In this document: positions 8,513-15,709 of the stretch, one piece after another
How positions within the stretch are numbered: position 1 is the stretch's first letter
How the letters are laid out: every line of letters begins with the position of its first letter
From: Bradyrhizobium sp.
Lineage (GTDB): Bacteria > Pseudomonadota > Alphaproteobacteria > Rhizobiales > Xanthobacteraceae
DNA length: 38,568 nt
Reading direction: 5' to 3'
NCBI GenBank assembly: GCA_013822885.1
Contig: PNLC01000003.1
Coordinates: 1-38,568, forward strand
The notes under the pieces: model-generated
Told to the model about the DNA's origin: nothing
Seen by the model: the letters and a program-made list of their open reading frames with translations, nothing else
Database searches by the model: none
Position numbers and translations under genes: made by a program

Positions 8513-8602
8513 CTAGAAAGAGAGAAGCGCGACGGCGGCCAGTACGACCGGCAACATTCCGAGCACCACCAATGCAAAAGCGAACAAGTCGACTTTCCCC
8601 AT
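8513..8602 (-). CDS. 29-residue single-span membrane protein
   Basis: ATG 8602 opens a 29-residue frame, MGKVDLFAF then about 20 uninterrupted hydrophobic residues (ALVVLGMLPVVLAAVALLSF), ending at TAG. A charged start (GKVD) followed by one perfect transmembrane helix is typical of bacterial small membrane proteins, which often bind and tune larger membrane complexes. There is no strong ribosome site, which lowers confidence. Its partner is unknown. Confidence 0.5.
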   Translation of the reverse strand: MGKVDLFAFALVVLGMLPVVLAAVALLSF

Positions 8603-8838
8603 CGGGAAAACTTAGCCACGGGACATGTCCTCGCCCAGCTTAAAGTGCACGCGCCAGCCACATGGGGACCATGCTTGCATGAAGGTTTGATGGGGCGAGC
8701 TGCGACATTAATTCTTACGCAGAGTCGCAAACCGAACCGACGTTGCCACTTTTTTCCTGTTTAAATGTTCTGGTTTGCAGCACTAAGTTCATATTTGCGC
8801 ATCGCCTGGCGGTCCCTCCAAGACGCCGGGCTTTGCGC

Positions 8839-9189
8839 ATGCCCAACGTTCGAGCCAAAGTGCTTGGCGTTCGCCGAGGCGCTGAAGCTCTCGTTTGCCC
8901 GATCAAAGCGGACGGCAGGATCCTTCGCGTCGCAATGAAGAAGCAGCCGACGCTCGACTTCATACAGCAGGCGGTCGGCGGCTCTATTGAAATGGTCCCG
9001 CACTTCATCAAGTACGAAGGACGGCCAGTCACGGTTGTTTACGCCAACGAGGAGGCCCGGCGGATGACCTTGAAATTCAACACGCTCGGAACGCAGGCGT
9101 GGTTGTTGTGCCTCCATGGCGGGCTGAAAGGGTATCGGCCCCAGCTCTTTGGCGATATACTCATCGTTATGCGAACGCTCAACGCTTAG
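8839..9189 (+). CDS. DUF3846-like protein
   Basis: About 116 residues. The central part resembles the DUF3846 family: a basic strand, then a helix LDFIQQAVGGSIEMV, then VTVVYANEEARRMTLKFN and a C-terminal strand GDILIVM. Members often occur on plasmids and phages and have no proven function. The likely start is ATG 8839 (MPNVRAKV); ATG 8935 (MKKQPTLDF) is a shorter alternative that still contains the whole domain. It is convergent with the helical protein gene at 9218. Confidence 0.6.
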   Translation: MPNVRAKVLGVRRGAEALVCPIKADGRILRVAMKKQPTLDFIQQAVGGSIEMVPHFIKYEGRPVTVVYANEEARRMTLKFNTLGTQAWLLCLHGGLKGYRPQLFGDILIVMRTLNA

Positions 9190-9217
9190 CGCCACCGATC
9201 CTTTTGTAGGTCGGCTT

Positions 9218-9574
9218 TCACCGCCTGGCTTGTGGCCTCCCACCTAGCTGCCCCTTAGTTGGGTGTAGCCGATCGCGATAGGCTTCGATCTTTTCGACGC
9301 TGGTCTGAACCATGGCCTCCACTTCGAAGATTTTCTGGTCGTCAGGGAATAGCTTCGCATGCACCTCGATTAGCTGTGACATCAGGTGGCGAGCCTCGGC
9401 GAGCAGATCAACGGCCCTGTCGAACTTAGCGACCGTGAGTGGCGAATATGGAATGCCTGGCTCGGCTCCATCCTGCATTGCCGCTTTCGCTTCCTCCGCT
9501 GCCGCGCAGGCTTTGCCGTTGATGTCTGCGAACCTTTGGCTAAGCCGCCTCCATTCGTGAATGATACCGGTCAC
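9218..9574 (-). CDS. Helical cytoplasmic protein of unknown function, FNR/FixK-box upstream
   Basis: 118 residues starting at GTG 9574 (VTGIIHEW), which has AGGAGA six to eleven bases upstream. That ribosome site decides against the longer frame from 9640. The protein is soluble and mostly helical, with Ala/Glu-rich amphipathic stretches (ACAAAEEAKAAMQDG, FDRAVDLLAEARHLMSQL, EAMVQTSVEKIEAYRDR) that could form a small bundle. A 14-bp FNR/FixK-type palindrome is centred about 59 nt upstream of the start. This is the spacing expected if it activates transcription from about 18 nt before the gene. Expression in low oxygen is inferred; the function is unknown. Confidence 0.62.
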   Translation of the reverse strand: MTGIIHEWRRLSQRFADINGKACAAAEEAKAAMQDGAEPGIPYSPLTVAKFDRAVDLLAEARHLMSQLIEVHAKLFPDDQKIFEVEAMVQTSVEKIEAYRDRLHPTKGQLGGRPQARR

Positions 9575-9626
9575 GTCCCGATCTCCTGCGTGTCGGCATT
9601 GAAGGCGGCGCACTCGGCCACCTTCC

Positions 9627-9640
9627 TTGACGTAGATCAA
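9627..9640. promoter_or_regulatory. FNR/FixK-type box
   Basis: TTGACGTAGATCAA fits TTGA(C/T)-N4-(A/G)TCAA, the site of FNR/FixK/CRP-family activators; one base differs from the FNR consensus TTGAT-N4-ATCAA. It sits upstream of the GTG start at 9574 on the minus strand. Confidence 0.65.
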
Positions 9641-9920
9641 TCAGAAGCGGGCGTTTGCCACTTTTTCCCTCGTAGAAAGCGGTACCCAGCGGGGTTTCAT
9701 TTTGCCGTCCAGGTCGCGTGGTTCAAGCCAAGACCGTGTTTGAAGGTTATAGATTCCTGAGCGCGTGAGAACTTCCCCCCGCCATGTTTCAGACATCCCA
9801 AGATTTTGTCTGGGCCGACTCAGTGCGCGTAACAGTCTGACCCCCGCACGGCCTCCGCCTTACCAGCCCCCGAAGCCCCGGCGGGGCCGTGCTCGGCCCG
9901 CGCGAGAGCATGCCTCCAAG
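9641..9920. other. Intergenic region
   Basis: No gene seen. A short GC-rich hairpin (GCCCC at 9875-9879 with GGGGC at 9883-9887) lies just after the stop of the minus-strand gene ending at 9921 and may help to end its transcript. Confidence 0.35.
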
Positions 9921-10172
9921 TTATTTTTTGGGGCCGATGTGATGGGGATCGCTCCGCGGCCCGCCGGTGTAGTGGTGACTGCCGCCCCCTGATTTGGCCT
10001 TTGTGTTGCTGCCGGTCGTGGTCTTTGGGCCTACATGGTACGGAATTTCAGACTTTGGCCCGCCGCTGTAGTGGGGACCTTTGTCGGTGGTAGTACCCGT
10101 GGTTTGGGACATCGCGGGGAATGTGATGAGCGAGGCCGCGGCAGCGGCTATGAGCATCCTTTGGCTGATCAT
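9921..10172 (-). CDS. Small secreted His/Gly/Pro-rich repeat protein
   Basis: 83 residues from ATG 10172, with GGGAGATG upstream. The signal peptide (RMLIAAAAASLITF, cleavage after AMS) is followed by a low-complexity mature chain. This chain holds two copies of one motif: HYSGGPKSEIPYHVGPK and HYTGGPRSDPHHIGPKK, joined by a Thr/Ser/Gly/Lys linker. The repeated histidines and lack of cysteine suggest a flexible periplasmic metal-binding or surface protein; this is inference. An FNR/FixK-type box is centred about 64 nt upstream of the start, so it is probably induced in low oxygen. No family is recognised. Confidence 0.7.
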   Translation of the reverse strand: MISQRMLIAAAAASLITFPAMSQTTGTTTDKGPHYSGGPKSEIPYHVGPKTTTGSNTKAKSGGGSHHYTGGPRSDPHHIGPKK

Positions 10173-10229
10173 GTCTGCATCTCCCGGCTTGAGAGGAATT
10201 GACTTAACCAGCGGTGCGGCCTTCACCAA

Positions 10230-10243
10230 TTGACGCAGATCAA
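10230..10243. promoter_or_regulatory. FNR/FixK-type box
   Basis: TTGACGCAGATCAA differs from the box at 9627 only at two of the four spacer bases. It lies 58-71 nt upstream of ATG 10172 on the minus strand, nearly the same distance as the other box from its gene. Confidence 0.65.
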
Positions 10244-10279
10244 AAACATGCCGGAAGCTTCCGCGGAAACCTAGCTCTC

Positions 10280-10455
10280 TTAGACGAACCGGTCGGCACC
10301 GGCTTGGTTGAGCCGCATGAAGGTGCCGCTTTCGTGCATCTTGATCCAGTCGCGTTTGATGGCATAGACGAGGCCCGCTGAATACTCTGCAGGGTCGCCT
10401 TGTCGCCGAACAGGAAAGGACCGTTGAGTTTTTCGAGTAGAGTCGTCCGTCCTGT
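10280..10455 (-). pseudogene. Frameshifted small conserved gene
   Basis: Two adjoining frames carry the two halves of one small protein: LLEKLNGPFLFGDKAT in one frame, then PAEYSAGLVYAIKRDW and MHESGTFMRLNQAGADRF in another, ending at a stop at 10280. The second half resembles a small family I remember from Bradyrhizobium that ends in xxHESGTxxRxTxAGADLF. The switch of frame falls near 10390-10400 and needs a one- or two-base indel. There is no clear start. The function of the family is not known to me. Confidence 0.5.
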
Positions 10456-10599
10456 GTGTCGGCTTGAAGGCGTGCGCGTGCTGCATCAGTCGGCGCGCGG
10501 CCTTCTCCGGTCGGCAAAGGGCCGGTCAGTGGTGACTTGCATTGCGTGATGTTCTTCGTGCGAGATTCAATATCTCAGCCTAAGCAATAGGAGAAGGCA

Positions 10600-10731
10600 A
10601 TGAAGGGAATTGGAGTAGCACTCGCTCTGCTATTTGCCGCTTATCTGACAGATCAGTATTTTGCTAACGGCAGGTATACTGACGCGGCGAAGCGCATGGT
10701 CACCCAAATGAGGCATTCGACCGGCATCTAG
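10600..10731 (+). CDS. 43-residue membrane-anchored or exported protein
   Basis: ATG 10600 is preceded by AGGAGAAGG, a strong ribosome site. The product has 43 residues: a hydrophobic N-terminal helix (GIGVALALLFAAYL), then DQYFANGRYTDAAKRM and a basic tail QMRHSTGI. It looks like a one-span membrane protein or an uncleaved signal anchor. I recall close relatives throughout Bradyrhizobium. The role is unknown. Confidence 0.68.
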   Translation: MKGIGVALALLFAAYLTDQYFANGRYTDAAKRMVTQMRHSTGI

Positions 10732-10864
10732 ATTGCCGTTGGTAATGCTGCACCGACTAACCATCCAGCCGCCGCGGCCCCTTTGTTGGCTGAGGCGTCT
10801 CGACCTCCGTGAACGATATCGGAATCTCCCACGCGGTATTGATGATCTGGCCCACCACCGCCCG

Positions 10865-11107
10865 TCACCATCGCTCCACAGCTGGATCGCTGGTGATGTG
10901 ATCCGCAGACCCTGAAGGTAATTCGGACCTTACTGCAGCGTGGTCCCGTGCCTGCCCGCGTGAGATGTTGCCTGGTTCGCCACGGAAAATCGGCAGTGTG
11001 AGCGTCGCGATCACGATCAGAGCCAAGATACTGAGCACTTGGCATGACCATTTGGCGCAAGCGGCTTTGTCTTCCGGGGTCAGTGGGATCGAGGTACGGT
11101 GCGACAT
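10865..11107 (-). CDS. Small single-span membrane protein, last gene of a small operon
   Basis: 80 residues with one central transmembrane helix (VLSILALIVIATLTLPIF) between a short polar N-terminus (HRTSIPLTPEDKAACAKW) and a polar C-terminal tail. The start ATG lies two bases after the stop of the 53-residue gene upstream (TGA-CC-ATG), so the two are very probably translated together. The C-terminal half has low information content. The function is unknown. Confidence 0.55.
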   Translation of the reverse strand: MSHRTSIPLTPEDKAACAKWSCQVLSILALIVIATLTLPIFRGEPGNISRGQARDHAAVRSELPSGSADHITSDPAVERW

Positions 11108-11109
11108 GG

Positions 11110-11271
11110 TCAGATCCCGGGCTGCGAGATCAGCTTTGCGCGGTCATCGAGATGCGTCGGGCTCTGCGCATCCGACTCCCGGCGTTTCCGCTCGCCATGG
11201 ACCGCAATGACCGCAGCGAACTGCCCGAGAATGATCGCAGCGAATGTCAGGCCACCTAGCAGCATATCCAT
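11110..11271 (-). CDS. 53-residue single-span membrane protein
   Basis: ATG 11271 has GAGGAGA 6-12 bases upstream. The 53 residues are a transmembrane helix at the N-terminus (MLLGGLTFAAIILGQFAAVI) followed by a basic, polar cytoplasmic-type tail (HGERKRRESDAQ). Together with the genes at 11307 and 10865 it forms a run of three small membrane proteins on one strand. The function is unknown. Confidence 0.62.
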   Translation of the reverse strand: MDMLLGGLTFAAIILGQFAAVIAVHGERKRRESDAQSPTHLDDRAKLISQPGI

Positions 11272-11306
11272 CGTGCTCTCCTCTGACGCCTTTGTGGATG
11301 GGGGAA

Positions 11307-11678
11307 CTAGTTGCGCGGGCTGGTCTCGGCCAGATTGTGCTTCGGCCAGGAATCAAACCCCGGTACGCCGCCCGGCGCGTCCGGATCCCAGTCGAATTCG
11401 AGGTAGCCGAAAGCGAATTGTGGTCGCGGTGTGCTTGCGGGAACCGTTGCGGAAATCTGCCTAGTCTGCGATACCGAAGCGCCAATGATCATGCCGATGG
11501 AAGGCAGCTCCGGCGCCAACGTTTCGCGGATCGATCCGCGCAGCGGCATTCCGACAGCGGAAGCGATCAGGCCGGCAGCCAGCAAGCCTCCGATGAGGAA
11601 AGCGCTCGGAAGCAGCCAACCGGCAATTGGACCGGCGGTGCGGCGGGCATCCGTAGCCTCAGGTGTATAAACATACAT
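11307..11678 (-). CDS. Small membrane protein with exported C-terminal domain, first gene of operon
   Basis: About 123 residues starting at ATG 11678 (MYVYTPEAT); TTG 11684 is possible. One long hydrophobic helix (GPIAGWLLPSAFLIGGLL to IASAVGM) is followed by a domain of about 75 residues with VPASTPRPQFAFGYLEFDWD. The basic residues before the helix (DARRTAG) favour an N-in, C-out topology. It heads the three-gene run with the 53- and 80-residue proteins. I recognise no family. Confidence 0.62.
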   Translation of the reverse strand: MYVYTPEATDARRTAGPIAGWLLPSAFLIGGLLAAGLIASAVGMPLRGSIRETLAPELPSIGMIIGASVSQTRQISATVPASTPRPQFAFGYLEFDWDPDAPGGVPGFDSWPKHNLAETSPRN

Positions 11679-11710
11679 TGGCAACCCCTGTTTGCGAGTG
11701 CGGATCGCCG

Positions 11711-11724
11711 TCGGCGTGGATCAA
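11711..11724. promoter_or_regulatory. Degenerate FNR/FixK-type site
   Basis: On the minus strand the site reads TTGATCCACGCCGA: a perfect left half (TTGAT) and a right half with two mismatches to GTCAA. It lies 33-46 nt upstream of ATG 11678 of the small membrane-protein operon. It is weaker and closer than the two boxes at 9627 and 10230, so it is only a candidate. Confidence 0.25.
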
Positions 11725-11930
11725 GGTTGCCGGACACGCGCGGGAACAAACGAGCGTAGCCGCTTTACATGCCGGAAACTTCAAGTGCTGCTTTCAGCGT
11801 GATCGGAGACTGCCGGGGTCTTGGCGGGCCTGCTTGGAGACAGCCTTACGGGCTCCTTAAGATTGGCTTCATTTTCAAGGGGTCTGCGCTACAATGACCG
11901 TCAACGTAGCGACCACAGGAGTCAAACGTT

Positions 11931-13487
11931 GTGCGCTACCTCTTTGAAGACTATGCGCTTGACACCGATCGCCGCGAACTGCGCCGCGGGGGGACCCCTG
12001 TGGCGATCGAGCCGCAGGTTTTCGATCTGCTTGCCTATCTCGTGCAGCATGGCGATCGGGTCGTGACCAAGGACGATCTTTTCACGGCGGTATGGAACAG
12101 TCGCTTCGTTTCGGAGTCCGCACTCACCACGCGGATCAACGCGGCGCGGACTGCACTGGGCGACGACGGCAAGGCGCAGCGCCTGCTTCGCACGCTGCGG
12201 GGCCGCGGTGTTCGCTTTGTCGGTGACGTGCGCATATCGAGGGACGCGCCTTCAAGCACGAGCGCCGAAGCGCCGCCGACGTTGACCCTTCCCGACCGGC
12301 CCTCAATCGCGATGCTGCCCTTCGCCAACCTAAGTGGCGATCCGGAGCAGGAATATTTCGCGGACGGCATGGTCGACGACATCCTTACGGCGCTGTCGCG
12401 CGTGCGCTGGCTGTTCGTGATCGCCCGCCAATCGAGCTTCATCTACAAGGTTCGGGTTGCGGATGCGCAGCAAATCGGTCGCGAGCTCGGGGTGCGCTAC
12501 GTAGTCGAGGGTACTGTGCGCAAGTCCGGCACCCGGGTGCGCATCGTTGCCCAGCTGATCGAGACCGAAACCGGTACCCACATCTGGGCTGACCGCTACG
12601 AAGGCGACCTGAGGGACATCTTCGCCCTGCAGGACGAGATCACGGAGCGGATCGTCAGCGCGATCGAGCCTACTGTTCGGGCCGTTGAAGTTAAACGCGC
12701 GCTCGCCAAACCGACCGACAATCTCACCGCTTATGACTCCTACTTGCGCGCACTCCCATACTATCACTCGCAGACCAGAGAGGCAGTCATTCACGCCGAG
12801 GGTCTTTTGCAGAAGGCCGTCGATCTGGACCCCCAGTATTCCGAGGCCCTGGGCACCCTCGCTGATTGCATTGCGGTCCGAGTATCGACCGGCTGGCATC
12901 AGAGTAGAACCCAAGGAACCACTGAGGCCTGCGAGGCTGCTCGTCGCGCCCTTGCGGTGGGTCCGGACAACAGTACATGCCTTTCAGCCGCCGCGTTCGC
13001 TTTTGCAATTCTTGCCCACCGTTTCGAGGAGGCGTGCGAACTTGCTGACCGGGCAATCGACGTGCACCCGAACTCGACGTTCGTACGCAACCGGGCCGGC
13101 GCGGTCTACAGCAACAGCGGTGAGAGCGATAGAGCGATCGCTCATTTTGAGGCAGCGCTGCGCATGAACCCGCTCGACAACAAAACCTCAACTTTCACTT
13201 TCACCGTCGGCTCGGCCGCGCACCTTTTTGCGCGCCGCTTCGAAGAGAGCGTCCGCTGGGGAAGGCGCGCAATGGCAATTACGCCGGATGCAAATATCGC
13301 CCGATGGACTACTGCGGCGGCTCTGGGGCATCTTGGTCGGATGGAGGAGGCACGAATTGAGATCGACGACATTCTGGCGAAGCACCCCGGAGCTACGCTT
13401 GAACGCGCGCGCCACGCGAGCCTCCGCCATAAATGGATGTACGATCTATATTTGGATGGGCTGCGGAAAGCCGGATTGCCGGAATAG
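11931..13487 (+). CDS. CadC-like winged-helix regulator with TolB-like and TPR domains
   Basis: 518 residues from GTG 11931. Residues 1-100 are an OmpR/CadC-type winged-helix DNA-binding domain (AIEPQVFDLLAYLVQH, VVTKDDLFTAVW, RTLRGRGVRFVG). Residues 120-250 are the domain often found in class III adenylate cyclase/TolB-like TPR proteins (LPDRPSIAMLPFANLSGD, LGVRYVVEGTVRKSG, ADRYEGDLRDIFALQDEIT). The rest is helical TPR-type repeat (PLDNKT, VRWGRRAMAITP, LGRMEEARIEI). There is no transmembrane helix and no cyclase domain, so it is a cytoplasmic one-component regulator with an unknown signal. It precedes the orphan ABC binding-protein gene by about 165 nt. A close paralogue lies at 33091. Confidence 0.85.
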   Translation: MRYLFEDYALDTDRRELRRGGTPVAIEPQVFDLLAYLVQHGDRVVTKDDLFTAVWNSRFVSESALTTRINAARTALGDDGKAQRLLRTLRGRGVRFVGDVRISRDAPSSTSAEAPPTLTLPDRPSIAMLPFANLSGDPEQEYFADGMVDDILTALSRVRWLFVIARQSSFIYKVRVADAQQIGRELGVRYVVEGTVRKSGTRVRIVAQLIETETGTHIWADRYEGDLRDIFALQDEITERIVSAIEPTVRAVEVKRALAKPTDNLTAYDSYLRALPYYHSQTREAVIHAEGLLQKAVDLDPQYSEALGTLADCIAVRVSTGWHQSRTQGTTEACEAARRALAVGPDNSTCLSAAAFAFAILAHRFEEACELADRAIDVHPNSTFVRNRAGAVYSNSGESDRAIAHFEAALRMNPLDNKTSTFTFTVGSAAHLFARRFEESVRWGRRAMAITPDANIARWTTAAALGHLGRMEEARIEIDDILAKHPGATLERARHASLRHKWMYDLYLDGLRKAGLPE

Positions 13488-13652
13488 CCCGAGCGTCGAC
13501 GCTCGAAGCAAAACTCTAGGTCCAAATCTGGTCGCGTGCTGACGAGGTGCGTCTCATGTCGCCCTTTGACGCAAAGTGGACATTGGACCACATGATGGAC
13601 GGTACCGAAAAATGCTTATCGTAGCTGTAATTGTCGGGGACGAGCGTTTATC

Positions 13653-14636
13653 ATGAGGCGGCGGAAGTTCATCAAACTAGTCGCTGCAGCGGTCTCGTGG
13701 CCACTGGCGGCGCGGGCGCAGCCGGCAGAACGGATGCGGCGCATTGCCGTGCTCATGGACACGACACCAGATGGACGTGGCCGACCGCGCCTAACGGCCT
13801 TCGTCCAAGCACTGGTGGATCTGGGTTGGAGCGAAGGGCGCAACGTACGGATTGATGTCAGATGGGGCGCCAACAATCCCGAAAGCGGCCGCAGCCTAGC
13901 GGCTGAATTGCTGGCGCTCGGACCTGATGTGGTTCTGACATCAGGCAGTCCTGCCACTGCCGCCATGCGGCTGGCATCTTCGACTACGCCAATTGTGTTC
14001 GCGCTCGTCGCCGATCCCGTGGGCGGAGGCTTCATTGATAGCCTTGCGCGCCCTGGTGCAAACGTGACGGGGTTCACGCTCTTCGAGTACTCCATCGGCG
14101 GAAAGTGGCTGGAATTGCTGAAGGAGATAGCCCCCGGCACAAAGCGGGTTGCCGTTCTGCGCGATGCCAATCTCGCGGCCGGCGTTGGCCAGTTCGGCGC
14201 TATTCAGGCGGCTGCGCCGTTACTTGGCGTCGAAGTGCGCCCGCTCGGCATAAGCGACGCGGCGGAATTGGAACGCACCATTTCCGCTTTCAATCCGGCA
14301 GCGAATGATGGCCTAATCGTCACAGCGTCGCCATTGGCGGCCGTTCGTCGCGAACAGATCATCTCTCTCGCGAACCGCCATAAGTTGCCGTCCGTATTCG
14401 CATATAGGCACTTTGTAACTGCCGGCGGCCTTGTCTCCTACGGGCCCGATTTGACCCATCCGTTCCCACGGGCCGCGAGTTATGTCAGCCGCATCCTCGA
14501 AGGCGAGAGGCCTGCCGAGCTTCCTGTACAGGCACCCACGTCTTACGAACTTGCGGTCAATAGCAGAACCGCTAAGGCGCTAGGATTAACCGTTCCGCAA
14601 ACTTTACTCGTCCGTGCCGACGAAGTGATCGAATAG
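13653..14636 (+). CDS. Orphan ABC-type substrate-binding protein
   Basis: 327 residues with an RRRKFIK-type N-terminus that looks Tat-like, followed by a hydrophobic stretch and cleavage near ARAQP. The body is the two-lobed ABC_sub_bind family (relatives of TrpX): MRRIAVLMDTT, LGPDVVLTSGSPATAAM, TTPIVFALVADPVGGGF, LARPGANVTGFT, and the C-terminal LGLTVPQTLLVRADEVIE. These proteins bind a ligand in the periplasm. Dozens of such orphans without permease genes occur in Bradyrhizobium genomes, and no permease or ATPase is next to this one. The ligand is unknown. Confidence 0.88.
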   Translation: MRRRKFIKLVAAAVSWPLAARAQPAERMRRIAVLMDTTPDGRGRPRLTAFVQALVDLGWSEGRNVRIDVRWGANNPESGRSLAAELLALGPDVVLTSGSPATAAMRLASSTTPIVFALVADPVGGGFIDSLARPGANVTGFTLFEYSIGGKWLELLKEIAPGTKRVAVLRDANLAAGVGQFGAIQAAAPLLGVEVRPLGISDAAELERTISAFNPAANDGLIVTASPLAAVRREQIISLANRHKLPSVFAYRHFVTAGGLVSYGPDLTHPFPRAASYVSRILEGERPAELPVQAPTSYELAVNSRTAKALGLTVPQTLLVRADEVIE

Positions 14637-15219
14637 CTCGTCGACTTCCGCCATTGGCAGATATTGTTGCAAAAGTCGGCTGTGACCGATGATGTCGAGC
14701 CGCACAGTCCTGACCGAGAAGACGGTTACGAACGGCATGTTTACCAATGCGGGGAGTGTGCGAACGTCAGTCGGTTCGTCTTCGAGGTGCAGCCGAGGCA
14801 ACGAACGCCGGCCTTTAGTTAGCGTCGTGAAGGTTTGGATGGATCTCCATGCCGGCGACGGACTGCCCGCCGCCCGGTCCGGCCGGCACAGCGCGGACGC
14901 TGAGCCAGATCGGGCCAAGTGAAAGCCTCCGAAGAAATTGCGGATCCAACCCGGACCTTTGATGTCGCTCAATGTCGCAAGTTGGCGACGACCGTAAGAA
15001 TCCCAACATCACCGCCGAACCGCCGGAGAGGGTGCCGACCGCTCGATACAGGCGGCTGAGGAGTTGGCGGGAGCCCCGGCGATATTTCCGGGCTCCAACC
15101 GGGTACACAGCCCGTACTTTCGGGAGCCATCTCACGTTATTTCCGATGGGGCCGACGGGTGGCTGGAGGAGCGAGTCCCTGTAGCCTTGCCGCGCAATCC
15201 AATCTTGAAGGAGGCTCTG
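14637..15219. other. Intergenic region, mostly without a gene
   Basis: About 580 bases. Apart from a weak small-protein candidate at 14682-14822, I see no supported coding sequence. The end carries GAAGGAGG, the ribosome site of the next gene. Confidence 0.35.
14682..14822 (+). CDS. Possible small zinc-binding protein or relic
   Basis: From GTG 14682 a 46-residue frame reads through ERHVYQCGECANVSRFVFEV to a stop at 14820-14822. The CxxC within YQCGECANVSR resembles one half of a zinc ribbon. There is no ribosome site, and the frame continues open upstream to the stop of the ABC binding-protein gene. It may be the tail of a deleted gene rather than a working one. Confidence 0.25.
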   Translation: MTDDVEPHSPDREDGYERHVYQCGECANVSRFVFEVQPRQRTPAFS

Positions 15220-15495
15220 ATGTCAATCGCCGCCGAAATTGACGACCTGGAATTGGCGATGCGCAATGTGCTGTTGTCGACGCGCGCCACCGCCGTTTGT
15301 CCGTTCCACCAGGAAGTAACAATTCGCATTGGAGATGACGCGGCTGAGACCCATGCCGTCTACCGCGCACGGAATATCGTCAAGAGCGACGGTTCCAGGT
15401 GGGATCATGATTTGTTGGTGCAGGAAATCGCCCGCCAACTCGCCGCGGCTGCCGACCGCGTCTGTCCCGGATGTTTGGGGGAGTCTCCTTTTTGA
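15220..15495 (+). CDS. Small soluble protein with CPFH and CPGC motifs
   Basis: 91 residues from ATG 15220, with a near-perfect ribosome site (GAAGGAGG, five bases upstream). It is soluble. The N-terminus is helical (EIDDLELAMRNVLLST), followed by TAVCPFHQEVTIRIGDDAAE and a C-terminal VCPGCLG. The paired cysteines at the two ends with a histidine suggest a structural zinc site. I recall relatives in Bradyrhizobium without known function. The next small gene starts 44 nt downstream, probably co-transcribed. Confidence 0.68.
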   Translation: MSIAAEIDDLELAMRNVLLSTRATAVCPFHQEVTIRIGDDAAETHAVYRARNIVKSDGSRWDHDLLVQEIARQLAAAADRVCPGCLGESPF

Positions 15496-15538
15496 TCTTG
15501 GTTATGGCTGGGGACAGCGAGAGGCCGATGGTGTGGGG

Positions 15539-15670
15539 ATGGCTAACATCGTCTTCAGATGTCCGAAGAGCGGCCAATTTGTCCAAAACTGGGTCGACGA
15601 AGAATCCCACATTGGCAAGGATTTTTATCTGCCCGTGAATTGCCCAGCCTGCGGAAAGACGTACTCGTGA
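15539..15670 (+). CDS. 43-residue zinc-ribbon-like protein
   Basis: ATG 15539 starts MANIVFRCPKSGQF, followed by NWVDEESHIGKDFYLPVNCPACGKTYS. Single Cys in FRCP, a His, and a CPAC pair make a compact treble of metal ligands. Its look is typical of small rhizobial zinc-ribbon proteins. It follows the CPFH/CPGC gene closely, and both have the same type of motif. The function is unknown. Confidence 0.6.
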   Translation: MANIVFRCPKSGQFVQNWVDEESHIGKDFYLPVNCPACGKTYS

Positions 15671-15709
15671 ACCGGAACACATCCAAGCTTCTCGACTTGC
15701 GTTCAACGT

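Noticed and set aside
13490-13650. Possible copy of the rhizobial intergenic repeat before the ABC binding-protein gene
   Set aside because: Only a vague resemblance to the stretch at 34650; not enough to call a repeat.
14604-14972. Reverse-strand 122-residue frame after the ABC binding protein
   Set aside because: It overlaps the end of a confident gene, has no ribosome site and no recognisable motif.
15493-15507. TTGATCTTGGTTAT as a possible FNR-type box before the 43-residue gene at 15539
   Set aside because: The right half has two mismatches and it overlaps the stop of the preceding gene, so spacing and match are poor.
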